Assembly (NCBI GenBank): GCA_958295945.1
Contig: OY282386.1
Location: 992,001 to 1,056,000, forward strand
DNA length: 64,000 bases
Direction: 5' to 3'
Source: Candidatus Poribacteria bacterium
GTDB taxonomy: Bacteria; Poribacteria; WGA-4E; WGA-3G
Shown here: positions 9,196 through 17,200 of the stretch, in pieces
Layout: each line of letters opens with the position of its first letter
Numbering within the stretch: position 1 is the stretch's first letter
Program-made: the position numbers and the translations under genes
The notes under the pieces: generated by a model
Database searches by the model: none
Told to the model about the DNA's origin: nothing
The model's input: only the letters and a program-made list of their open reading frames with translations

Positions 9196-10203
9196 CTACC
9201 GTGCTTGAATAATTGAGCCGTAACGTACAATCTGAGTCCGTTGTGTAGGTAGCCAATAGGGTGGACAATATGCGCCAAAAGTCTCAACTGTTGCGACTAA
9301 TGCATATTTTTCACAACCGAAAAGTTCTTGGTTAAGTGAATCCGGTATTTCTCTTCGTGCGAAAACGCGGTCGTAGGGTAAGTCTTTAATCAACGCTAAC
9401 CTGTCATTGCTATAAAGCGGGCCAGATAACGGTTTTGCGAAAGTAGCTGTAACTTCAGAACATTGCCTAATTTCAAAGGTAGCAAGTTGACCATATCCTA
9501 ATGTAGTTTTCTTACCAAGTCCAATCTGTTCCTTGAGTGCGAAATCTAATAACTTTTCAATTCCGCTTTTATCACCGCGAAAGAAAAAGACGTAACTTTT
9601 AGTTAGTGGAAAATAGAGGCGGTTGTCAAGTGCTTTCGTTGGACCACCTCCCGTATTGAGTTTACTCTTCAGGCGAATCGGACGACCAAATGGTTCGCTG
9701 ACTCTTCGTCGTAATGGGATAGAATCTACAACTTCAGGGTATACCTTAAATTGCTGGCTATTGGAAGTGAAAAACGCTCCAACAGGAATAAGGACATCAC
9801 CGTCGACATCAACTGGTAAACCAACGGAACAATCATAAAATGGTTTTAATCCAGTCAACGGAATTTTGCGTAACGGCAGTTCAAAGTCTATCCACATCTC
9901 TTGATGAAGTAACGCTATATTCCATTGCCATAATAATTGTTTGGAAAGTTCGGGGTTTGCATTCAAAGCGTTACCAAGTGCAGCTCGGAAGGCGACATAA
10001 CTTAGAAATCCATCAAGCGTAGGAAGTCCGATGACAGGGGCATTTGACTTTTCAGCAGTAGTAACAGCAGATGTTGCTAAATTTAATCGGAGTTCATATA
10101 TTTCCTTTCCTGTCTTTACCCCGAATTGGTACTGTGCATCTTCGAGTAATTGCTTAATTAACAGGTCAGGTTGTAACACTGAATTAGAGCGGCGCGATGT
10201 CAT
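9196..10203 (-). CDS. Type IV CRISPR Cas5-like protein (Csf3-like)
   Basis: 335-residue RAMP-superfamily protein. The C-terminal half contains LLDFALKEQIGLGKKTTLGYGQL, of which GLGKKTTLGYGQ is the glycine-rich loop of RAMPs, preceded by IPLRRRVSEPFGRP and a basic region. The end has GAYCPPYWLP, a proline-aromatic patch that I associate with Csf3. In type IV effectors Csf3/Cas5 caps the crRNA 5' end. Its ATG overlaps the Csf2-like stop as ATGA, so it is translationally coupled. It is the last of four genes in the operon. A second Cas7-type role cannot be excluded. The family call rests on motif pattern and operon position, not on a profile search. Confidence 0.72.
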   Translation of the reverse strand: MTSRRSNSVLQPDLLIKQLLEDAQYQFGVKTGKEIYELRLNLATSAVTTAEKSNAPVIGLPTLDGFLSYVAFRAALGNALNANPELSKQLLWQWNIALLHQEMWIDFELPLRKIPLTGLKPFYDCSVGLPVDVDGDVLIPVGAFFTSNSQQFKVYPEVVDSIPLRRRVSEPFGRPIRLKSKLNTGGGPTKALDNRLYFPLTKSYVFFFRGDKSGIEKLLDFALKEQIGLGKKTTLGYGQLATFEIRQCSEVTATFAKPLSGPLYSNDRLALIKDLPYDRVFARREIPDSLNQELFGCEKYALVATVETFGAYCPPYWLPTQRTQIVRYGSIIQAR

Positions 10204-11180
10204 TCGTTTATCTCTTCAGTCTGAACGGTTAATACTTTGAGAATATCATCTCGTTTTTCTGTTAGATAATTTTGGTAGGCACAAACCGCATCTTTGACGG
10301 TTTCCGGAAAATCTCCCGGATAATTCACTTGTTCTGATCCAACCAATCCTTGAAATTGAGTCCGGACTTGTCCATATCCGGCTGCACTTCTACCCCCGAT
10401 TGTAGGTTGTTGTAGGAAAGTTGACAACCCATCAAATAAGCAACCGAGTTCTAACTGATCAACCGGATATTTAGAGTAGAATTGCTGCAATAACCAAGTC
10501 CCTGCAGGAATACATTCAACATAGTAAATCATCTGTTGGGGGTCTTGATTTTCCGTAGCAGAAGTTCCATCCGTTTGGGATTCAAGATCAACGAATCGCT
10601 GTCGCGTAAGATCCTTGCTATCATCCTTACGTGTGAGTGGACCGTCATTAAAGATTAGATTCCTTGCATTTGTCCATTCATTTGGTGGTGGAATAATACT
10701 CATATCAAGTGACTCATACATCCCTTGCATTATTTCCTGTGTCTCCTCAGCACAAGGCACAATATGTGTCATCGCTAATTTAGAAGGAAGCATCACGTTA
10801 CCAAATGCAGAACCCATCAACCGCATTGAAGGTAGATGATTAGCAAAATCATAGATCAGATTACCCGCTTTGCTCTTATCGGAGAGTGCTCCTCCACTAT
10901 ACAAAATGGTATAGATATCGTTATCGTTGAATTTGAGCAGTTGTTTACCTTGATTGCTAAGACGTGAACAGAGTGCATCGGCAAGAATGTCACGTAACTG
11001 ACCCCGAAAACTGTTACCAGACAATGCAGGAACAGACATAGGCTTTCCTTTGTAAATGACGCGCATTTGTTTGAGTTTGCTAATATTTCCAATAGTCTCT
11101 TCTGTGTGAATAATCGGCTGTTCGGCAAGGTATGCAAATGTTAACTTTACATCAACAAGAGTGTGATTAGTTTGTTTCAT
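10200..11180 (-). CDS. Type IV CRISPR Cas7-like backbone protein (Csf2-like)
   Basis: 326-residue RAMP protein. The N-terminal part has VPALSGNSFRGQLRDIL, the Cas7/Csf2 pattern of a Gly-Asn-Ser-x-RG loop followed by a helix. Then come SGGAL and RLMGSAFGNVML, a small-Gly stretch typical of Csf2, and near the C-terminus GGRSAAGYGQVRTQF, a second glycine-rich loop. Cas7 proteins polymerise along the crRNA. The start is set at ATG 11180 because AGGAG lies 9 bp upstream within the end of the preceding gene; a longer frame to 11240 lacks such a site. One base separates it from the stop of the Cas11-like gene. It ends in a 4-bp overlap with the Csf3-like gene. Confidence 0.78.
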   Translation of the reverse strand: MKQTNHTLVDVKLTFAYLAEQPIIHTEETIGNISKLKQMRVIYKGKPMSVPALSGNSFRGQLRDILADALCSRLSNQGKQLLKFNDNDIYTILYSGGALSDKSKAGNLIYDFANHLPSMRLMGSAFGNVMLPSKLAMTHIVPCAEETQEIMQGMYESLDMSIIPPPNEWTNARNLIFNDGPLTRKDDSKDLTRQRFVDLESQTDGTSATENQDPQQMIYYVECIPAGTWLLQQFYSKYPVDQLELGCLFDGLSTFLQQPTIGGRSAAGYGQVRTQFQGLVGSEQVNYPGDFPETVKDAVCAYQNYLTEKRDDILKVLTVQTEEINE

Positions 11181-11181
11181 G

Positions 11182-11652
11182 TTATGCTTCTCCTTCGCCA
11201 GCATCTTCAAGTAGGAGTTGGGCTTCATCTGCCTCATCAATTCCTCCCCGTGCCTCTTGATAGATTTTTTTCATGAGCATTACTAATGGTGTTGTCTCTT
11301 CTTTCAGAAGTCTCAATGCCTCATCAACGTGTTCAGTTTTAGATTGATAGATTGCTTCAGTTACTTCTCCAAGACACCGTAATGTAATGAAATTCGGGGA
11401 AATAGCTAACTGCACATCATTCACCAAACTACCAAGTGTATCTGCATTAGAGGCACGAATATACTTGACAAGTACTGGATATGGATTAAACATATCCTTA
11501 CGCTTAAATAACTTTGGGTCAAGCGGACCTCGCATCAGAAGGAGCGTTTGAACTGCTAATTTAACAGATTCATCTAAATCAAGTTTCCCAGCTGCTTGTA
11601 GTGCGTCAGTTAAAGTCTCCTCTAAAGTCTTTGGCTTGTTTTGTTGCGTCAT
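11182..11652 (-). CDS. Small helical protein, probable Cas11-like small subunit
   Basis: 156-residue protein with no recognisable sequence family but a predicted mostly helical composition, for example the amphipathic stretches LEETLTDALQAAGKL, DESVKLAVQTLL and HVDEALRLLKEET. It sits between the large-subunit and Cas7-like genes. That is the position of cas11 in class 1 effector operons, where the small subunit lines the belly of the complex. Both its length and helicity fit Cas11. A strong AGGAGG sits just upstream of the ATG. The acidic C-terminus (LLLEDAGEGEA) is unusual. The assignment is by context and secondary-structure impression only, so it is a hypothesis rather than a homology call. 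Confidence 0.55.
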   Translation of the reverse strand: MTQQNKPKTLEETLTDALQAAGKLDLDESVKLAVQTLLLMRGPLDPKLFKRKDMFNPYPVLVKYIRASNADTLGSLVNDVQLAISPNFITLRCLGEVTEAIYQSKTEHVDEALRLLKEETTPLVMLMKKIYQEARGGIDEADEAQLLLEDAGEGEA

Positions 11653-11664
11653 AGGTGAATCCTC

Positions 11665-13920
11665 CTAAATTTCATCCAAGGTTTGTGGTGAAAATAAATC
11701 AAGTTGTTGAGGTGTACTAGTCTTGTTTTTCTCAACTTTTGTCTGTTTTTGCGGGACTTCCTTTTGTTTTTGAAGGGCTTGCAAAAGTAACAAAAGTGCA
11801 GGAAATTCCTCAAGAGCGTTTGCTGTATTTTGTCTTAACTCTTCATATTGCTTCCAACTTTCGGCAAAATCACCTTTCTCAATATGACTGTCCCAGAAAT
11901 CTTCTGCGTCTTTAAATGCTATATCCTCTAATGTAGAATTTTTCGGGAGTCGTCCTACATTGATTGTTGCTGCAGAACTCTCAAAAACAGCTGTAACTGG
12001 ATCGTTATTAGAAAGTACCAGTTTCAGCCATAGGTTTTTCTGGTTTACTCTGTTTTTCGAACGTTTGAGTTCATTCGTGACCTCTGTTAAAAGTTTTTCC
12101 CACTCAAAAAATGCTTTCGTCAAACTTACCTGCACATTGTCATTAATCAATATCGGTATAGTAGATTGAGAATTGACGGTAGTGATATGAGGTGCCATCT
12201 TAAGCAACGTATGCTTTTGATGTGCAGATCGGTCAGGAGTTATAGTTGTTCCCAAAGCGACTTCTATCGCCGGGGACACCTCTGACTCAAATGGATAGAC
12301 TTTTAAAGCAACATTTGAGAAAAGAAGATCAAGATGTGGTAACAGACTACGAATACGATCATTTGATTCGTGAGTCAAAGCGATAGATCCAAGATATGGT
12401 AGTGGAAGGTGTTCATCTGGTGCAATTTGCTGCCAAAGTTTCGCAATTACACGACGTGACACTTGTTGAAAAAGTGTGAATTCCTGTGTCGTAACTGTGA
12501 TACGGTTGAGTTCATTGCGAAAACGACCACCTATATCCAATGGTGGTTGTTCGATTGCTTCCAATTCTTGATCATCTGCAGCAAAGTGTGAAGCTGGCGC
12601 GAAAAAAGCAAAAGATCCTCGAAGTGACTTACGCGCGGATATGCCTTTTTTAGCTTCTGGTGAGCTAATCACATATAAATACGTTAATGGAGCAACATCT
12701 TCTTCAAAACCCACAAATTCTGTGTCAACAAATTTGCCTGAAAACAACTTGTCTAATCTTGTTGGAGCAGGAGGTAGATTTGAAACAAACGGTGTCCCAG
12801 TCAAACGGCAGACTTTCTTATTTGACGACTTTCTTATTTTGGAAAGCATTTCCACAGGATGTTGGATAGCATCATTCAACGGACGGAAGTTGTCATTTTT
12901 AGGACGTTTACCTAAGCGTCCGGGAACTTCACGAATTTCAATCTGGTTATCAAAAGCATCTTTCAGATAATCAACACCATTTTTTTTTGTCAAGACGTTA
13001 AAGTCCTGTTCAAGTCTCTGACGGCTTCTATCAAGCGTCATTTCCTGAATCTTTTGAATCTTTTTTGATAAGTCATCGGAATAGAGTTGAGACTGTGGAA
13101 CGGCAATTATTACTGTCCGGTTGTCTTGATATACCACCAACAGTTCAGACAATGACACAGTGTTATCCAACATTTCGTTAGGTAATAACGGTTTTGCTGT
13201 TAGGTCTGCAGTAAATGCTGTATTAAAACCTCCATGCTTTTGATTCGTCACGGGGGTGATATGGTGCATGATGAACGTCTTATCGTCCATATAGACATCA
13301 TAATGTCTTCCAACTTCGTGCCAAATTTCAGCATTTGTAGGTTGTGGCGAAAAAGTTGTGTTGGTCTTAGTCTCAAATTTGAATTGGACTCGTTCAATTG
13401 GCTCGCGTCCATCATCAATGAATGCTTGTTTTAATGTTTCTGCTACATCTTTTGTCACCACCTCAATAAATCCATCTGCAATAACTGAACGAGTTAACAA
13501 GGTGGGTAACGCGGGCTGCACAGCAAGACTCAATTGAATATAGTTTACTGTAGCACCGAGGTTGACCTGATCACCTTGATCTGAAATGAAATCATTCTCG
13601 CTTAAAGTAAAATGATGTGTTCTAAAGTGATGTGTCTTGATCAAACCTTCACGAATGTTTGTACGTTGTGCAAATGTTTGAATTGCTTGCTCAAATGGAG
13701 GCAAACCCGGAGTATGATACCAAGAGAGTTTGCCTTTACGAACCCAGTAGAAAGCAGGTTTGTACAAGTCATGCCACAGCCACGCGATAAATTCCTCAAC
13801 GCTTGTTGAACCGACAAGCGCGTTGAGCATAACATGAAGCGGAAATGAGGCGAGATTGATAGTGTCGTGTTCATCTGCAGCAGATGTTCTTGCTATTGGT
13901 CCGAAGTTAAATTGTATCAT
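11665..13920 (-). CDS. HD-domain large subunit of a type IV-C-like CRISPR effector (Cas10-like)
   Basis: 751 residues from ATG 13920; an in-frame ATG at 13983 would add 21 residues and neither has a good ribosome-binding site. Near the N-terminus WLWHDLYKPAF carries an HD dyad (H50-D51, with K54), and His pairs follow at 97-98 and 102-103 (THHFRTHHF), matching the HD nuclease arrangement at the start of Cas10 or Cas10d. No GGDD or GGDE cyclase motif is present. A lone cysteine segment, VCRLTGTPF, replaces the usual CxxC zinc finger. The C-terminus (LLLLLQALQK then a Lys/Gln-rich tail) is helical. As first gene upstream of Cas11-, Csf2- and Csf3-like genes, it fits the HD large subunit reported for subtype IV-C. 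Cas10d of type I-D is the main alternative. Confidence 0.7.
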   Translation of the reverse strand: MIQFNFGPIARTSAADEHDTINLASFPLHVMLNALVGSTSVEEFIAWLWHDLYKPAFYWVRKGKLSWYHTPGLPPFEQAIQTFAQRTNIREGLIKTHHFRTHHFTLSENDFISDQGDQVNLGATVNYIQLSLAVQPALPTLLTRSVIADGFIEVVTKDVAETLKQAFIDDGREPIERVQFKFETKTNTTFSPQPTNAEIWHEVGRHYDVYMDDKTFIMHHITPVTNQKHGGFNTAFTADLTAKPLLPNEMLDNTVSLSELLVVYQDNRTVIIAVPQSQLYSDDLSKKIQKIQEMTLDRSRQRLEQDFNVLTKKNGVDYLKDAFDNQIEIREVPGRLGKRPKNDNFRPLNDAIQHPVEMLSKIRKSSNKKVCRLTGTPFVSNLPPAPTRLDKLFSGKFVDTEFVGFEEDVAPLTYLYVISSPEAKKGISARKSLRGSFAFFAPASHFAADDQELEAIEQPPLDIGGRFRNELNRITVTTQEFTLFQQVSRRVIAKLWQQIAPDEHLPLPYLGSIALTHESNDRIRSLLPHLDLLFSNVALKVYPFESEVSPAIEVALGTTITPDRSAHQKHTLLKMAPHITTVNSQSTIPILINDNVQVSLTKAFFEWEKLLTEVTNELKRSKNRVNQKNLWLKLVLSNNDPVTAVFESSAATINVGRLPKNSTLEDIAFKDAEDFWDSHIEKGDFAESWKQYEELRQNTANALEEFPALLLLLQALQKQKEVPQKQTKVEKNKTSTPQQLDLFSPQTLDEI

Positions 13921-14428
13921 CTTAATGTTTCTTTTTTGATTTGCGTGGTTGATATTGTGTATAGCAGCAGGCTGCAAGAACATACAACCAAAGTGATAAT
14001 TTCAATTACCTTAAATATACGAAGGATGTGCATAAAGAATGCAATGTTGAATACGTGCTAAAAGGTAGTCTGCACGCGCCGCATGCTATCCAGAAATATA
14101 AATGGCGCAATGAATTGCACGACTACAAACGACACTTCTATAAATCAAGCTGCACCTGAAGTCTACTCCTGTCTGTATTGAAGCACCCAAATAATTATGC
14201 ACACCCTTCAATTATTTATGTTATCTATAGAATTTGTAAAACCCATAGTTAAAAACATCATTGGTTGGCATGTTAGAATCCTACCACATTTAGGACTATT
14301 TTGCAATTCTTTTCGGAAAAATAAGGTGTTTGACTTTGTATGATTTATATGATACTATATTGAAAAATAGTTGAGGTTAAGCACACCTAAGAAGCATGTT
14401 GCGAAATATCTCAAGTGGAGATGTCCAA
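13921..14428. other. Divergent intergenic region between CRISPR operon and R-M genes
   Basis: About 500 bp holding the 5' regions of two divergent operons. A copy of a dispersed repeat (GCGCAATGAATTGCACGAC, near 14105) is present. I looked for direct repeats of 25-40 bp with regular spacing, on both strands, and see none, so there is no CRISPR array here. A sigma70-type promoter faces the methyltransferase gene. I do not find a clear promoter for the leftward CRISPR operon. Confidence 0.6.
14330..14358 (+). promoter_or_regulatory. Sigma70-type promoter for the R-M operon
   Basis: TTGACT at 14330-14335 and TACTAT at 14353-14358 are separated by exactly 17 bp. Transcription would start near 14365, leaving a leader of about 64 nt before the methyltransferase ATG at 14429. 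Confidence 0.6.
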
Positions 14429-15280
14429 ATGGCACATATCTGGAGAAAAGAACGGACAGACCAAAGTAGAATCCTTGACAAGTTCTACACGAAGGAGGAA
14501 GTAGTCAAAAGGTGTTTAGATGAAATCCAAAAACTACCTTATATCTATGATTGCGTGATAGAACCTTCTGCTGGAAATGGTGCTTTCTATAAAAATATCC
14601 AACATGACAACAAAATAGGAATTGATATTGACCCACACCATGATGAGATTATCAAAGGTGACTGGTTAAATTATAATGTTAGGGATGGACACGAGCGCGT
14701 ATTAGTCATAGGGAATCCGCCATTCGGTCAATATCAGAAACTCTCTTCCAAATTCATATCGCATGCCATCTCGTTTAACAATGTCCAAACAATTGCTTTT
14801 ATTTTACCAGATGTCTATAGAAAACATACACGACAAAAAATATTGCCATACAATTGGAGAATCGTCTCTATAACTGATTTAGGAAGGGATTGCTTTACCT
14901 TAGAAGGACAAGACTATCATGTACCTGCCAGTTTCTTCATCTTTGATAAATCAGAGGGAAAAGATTTAAGAGTTAATCCGAATGCTTATACAGAAACAAA
15001 CGATTTTAAATTCTCCAATAAAGATGACTTTGATATATTTGTTTTCGGTGCTTCTCCAACAAGAATTACAAAAAAACCAACACCCAATAATAGAGGGTAC
15101 TACCTAAAGTCAAAAATTCCAGTAGATGATTTAATTTCCCGTATCAAAGCAGTTGATTGGAATGGAAATTCTTGTGCAAACGGTGGTGTATATTGGTTAA
15201 CAAAATATGAATTCTTAGAACAATATATAAAATGTTATGAACCAAACAGAACAAAAGAAAACCAATTGAGTTTGTTTTGA
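14429..15280 (+). CDS. N6-adenine-type DNA methyltransferase (R-M system)
   Basis: 283-residue DNA methyltransferase. Motif order is RILDKFYT near the N-terminus (motif X-like), VIEPSAGNGAF (motif I, SAM binding), GIDIDPHHDEI (motif II) and VIGNPPFGQ (motif IV, the catalytic NPPF of N6-adenine enzymes). This order fits the gamma class. ATG 14429 is chosen over the in-frame ATG at 14396 because TGGAG lies 8 bp upstream. It is followed 55 bp later by a putative restriction endonuclease. The C-terminal codons overlap one copy of a short direct repeat shared with the start of the next gene. Codon use is A/T-rich compared with the neighbouring hisC, in keeping with transfer. Recognition sequence unknown. 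Confidence 0.85.
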   Translation: MAHIWRKERTDQSRILDKFYTKEEVVKRCLDEIQKLPYIYDCVIEPSAGNGAFYKNIQHDNKIGIDIDPHHDEIIKGDWLNYNVRDGHERVLVIGNPPFGQYQKLSSKFISHAISFNNVQTIAFILPDVYRKHTRQKILPYNWRIVSITDLGRDCFTLEGQDYHVPASFFIFDKSEGKDLRVNPNAYTETNDFKFSNKDDFDIFVFGASPTRITKKPTPNNRGYYLKSKIPVDDLISRIKAVDWNGNSCANGGVYWLTKYEFLEQYIKCYEPNRTKENQLSLF

Positions 15281-15364
15281 TCCCTTTTAGCGCAATATAT
15301 CAAGGAAAACCGTCTACATTTTTTCATATAATGTTATGAACCAGATAGAACTAAAGAAAACAAT
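15231..15364 (+). repeat. Short direct repeat spanning the methyltransferase/endonuclease junction
   Basis: A segment of about 31 bp at 15231-15261 (AATGTTATGAACCAAACAG...) recurs at 15330-15360 (AATGTTATGAACCAGATAG...) with three mismatches. In copy 1 it encodes the methyltransferase C-terminus, but in another frame it would read MNQTEQKKTN then stop. In copy 2 that frame is the real start of the endonuclease (MNQIELKKT). The intervening 68 bp are not repeated. Confidence 0.75.
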
Positions 15365-15926
15365 ACGTTACATCTTAGACAACATAGATCAAAGTAGAAT
15401 AGTCCTGAATAGCGTAGTAAGTATTAGAAAAAAATTAATTGATTTAACTTTTGAACAAGTAATTTCTGAACAAGAGTTTTACAAAATAAGTAGTATTCTG
15501 ACCCCACAATCGAGAAGTCCTATGTGGGAGAAATATTTCATAGAAATGCATAATTGTAAAAAAGTGAATAAAAAAGATGAAAGAGGAGACTTTAAGAAGA
15601 ACCGCAGATACTATGAATATAAAAGTTCTGGTTACAATCAGGATAATTCTGTTCATATTGTTCAAATTAGACCGTGGCAGGAGTGTGATTACATTATTCA
15701 GTCAATCTCCGACGATGGTGCAACCACATTTGTTTTAACGCACGCAGAGATGATGTTAGAAATGGAAAAGCTTAAAGCCGCTCGCGCACATGGAACTCAA
15801 GCTTTAGTAAATAATGAGAATATAGAATATAGAATGACTCTAAAGAAAGATTCTGCACATTGGGATAGATGGATTAACAACTATATGAGAAATAGTGATG
15901 ATATTTTCAATAGTGAAACAGAATGA
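15336..15926 (+). CDS. Probable restriction endonuclease of the adjacent R-M system (PD-(D/E)XK-like)
   Basis: 196-residue protein with no family I can name. The centre contains GDF at residues 84-86 and YYEYKSS at 92-98, giving D85-x8-E94-x-K96, the spacing and chemistry of a PD-(D/E)XK nuclease core. It is preceded by SPMWEKYFIEMHNC, a helix-like stretch often seen before such cores. The position immediately downstream of an adenine methyltransferase in the same direction supports a type II restriction enzyme. The stop overlaps the next ATG (ATGA), so the operon once continued. Composition is rich in Lys, Asn and Ile, like the methyltransferase. Function is an inference from motif and context. 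Confidence 0.65.
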   Translation: MNQIELKKTIRYILDNIDQSRIVLNSVVSIRKKLIDLTFEQVISEQEFYKISSILTPQSRSPMWEKYFIEMHNCKKVNKKDERGDFKKNRRYYEYKSSGYNQDNSVHIVQIRPWQECDYIIQSISDDGATTFVLTHAEMMLEMEKLKAARAHGTQALVNNENIEYRMTLKKDSAHWDRWINNYMRNSDDIFNSETE

Positions 15927-16021
15927 AATATTACGAACATTTTGACTACATAAACGAGTCCACTGAATATACGCCAAGACGCTTTGACTTTAACTTCCTA
16001 TCTTACTCCTACAAGCGATGA
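15923..16021 (+). pseudogene. Clipped third gene of the R-M operon, running into hisC
   Basis: A 32-codon frame (MKYYEHFDYINESTEYTP...) starts in a 4-bp ATGA overlap with the endonuclease stop, the arrangement of translationally coupled operon genes. It ends at 16021 after overlapping the 3' end of convergent hisC by 24 bp. The N-terminus reads like a real protein but the remainder is absent, so this is probably the stump of a third island gene cut off where the island joins hisC. A genuine 32-residue protein is the alternative. Confidence 0.5.
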
Positions 16022-17107
16022 AAGTACCTCAATAAAACGTTCATTTTCCGCCTGCCTACCAATTGTCACCCTAATAGCGTTCGGAAAACCGTAACTTGCC
16101 ATGCCACGCACAATAACACCTTTCTTCATCATTGCATCTACAAAATCCGCGCCAGTTTGGTTGACAAACACCATAATAAAATTCCCCTCTGTCTTGATAT
16201 AACGCAGACCTAATTTGTCAAATGCAGCATAGAGGAAAGTTTTACCAATTTCATTCAATTCTTTGCTTTTCTTGACATAATCAGTATCTTTGAGTGCTGC
16301 ACGCGCCGCTGCTTGTGCTATCGCATTACAGTTAAACGGTTGACGAACAGGATTTATCGTTGTAATGATGGATGGCGGAGCAATTCCATAACCTACTCGC
16401 AAACCTGCAAGTCCGTAAATTTTGGAAAACGTTCGGGTGATAATGAAGTTGCGATCCTCCATCACGTAAGGCAATGTGTGTGGATAGTCAGGATTTGTAA
16501 CATATTCATAATACGCTTCGTCAAACACGACCAAAACATTCTCTGGCACTTGTGCCATAAACTGCGCGGTCTCTGCTGCGGTAATCATCGTTCCAGTAGG
16601 ATTGTTAGGATTCGCAATGAAGATGACCTTCGTTTTGTCGGTAATTGCCGATGCCATTGATGACAAGTGATGTGTATCGTTTTGCATTGGAACAACAACA
16701 GCAGTTGCCCCAGAGACCTGAGCCACATGTTCATATACAACAAACGCACCTTCTGCGTAAATCACCTCGTCGCCAGGTCTAAGGTAGGTCTCACCGACGA
16801 GCGTAAGCACCTCGTTTGACCCATTCGTCAAAATCAGATGCTCTTCGGTAACGCCAAGGTGTTTCGACAAATCTGCTTTGAGATAAAAACCATTTCCATC
16901 AGGATAGAAATGCACCTGTTTAGCACTCTCTTCAATTGCTTGTAATGCTAACGGTGAGGGACCAAGCGGGTTCTCGTTTGATGCTAACTTGATTATATCA
17001 GAAATACCGAGTTCACGTTTAACCTCTTCAATCGGTTTCCCACCCTGATATGCTTCAAGCGTTTCAATACCGGGATTCGGTGTTAATGTCTTCTGTGTTG
17101 TATTCAC
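15998..17107 (-). CDS. hisC: Histidinol-phosphate aminotransferase HisC
   Basis: 369-residue class I/II PLP-dependent aminotransferase converting imidazole acetol phosphate to histidinol phosphate. Typical features in order are IKLASNENPLGPSP (substrate loop), FYPDGNGFYLK, IFIANPNNPTGT, VFDEAYYEYV and TRTFSKIYGLAGLRVGYG, where the Lys of SKIYG binds PLP. The Arg near the C-terminus in IRVTIGR is the carboxylate ligand. The gene is complete, although its last codons overlap the clipped end of the R-M operon in the opposite strand. It is isolated from other histidine genes here. Related enzymes acting on phenylalanine or tyrosine have the same motifs, so the histidine role is the default assignment. 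Confidence 0.93.
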   Translation of the reverse strand: MNTTQKTLTPNPGIETLEAYQGGKPIEEVKRELGISDIIKLASNENPLGPSPLALQAIEESAKQVHFYPDGNGFYLKADLSKHLGVTEEHLILTNGSNEVLTLVGETYLRPGDEVIYAEGAFVVYEHVAQVSGATAVVVPMQNDTHHLSSMASAITDKTKVIFIANPNNPTGTMITAAETAQFMAQVPENVLVVFDEAYYEYVTNPDYPHTLPYVMEDRNFIITRTFSKIYGLAGLRVGYGIAPPSIITTINPVRQPFNCNAIAQAAARAALKDTDYVKKSKELNEIGKTFLYAAFDKLGLRYIKTEGNFIMVFVNQTGADFVDAMMKKGVIVRGMASYGFPNAIRVTIGRQAENERFIEVLSSLVGVR

Positions 17108-17200
17108 ATGTTTCCCATTCTAAAATATATTAGCGTATTCAATCATTGAAATAATAGTATAGCATAGTTCACCGATTTTTTTCACAGCAAAATATATCTT

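Noticed and set aside
14104-14396. CRISPR array upstream of the Cas-like operon
   Set aside because: Only a single dispersed-repeat copy is present; no regularly spaced direct repeats on either strand.
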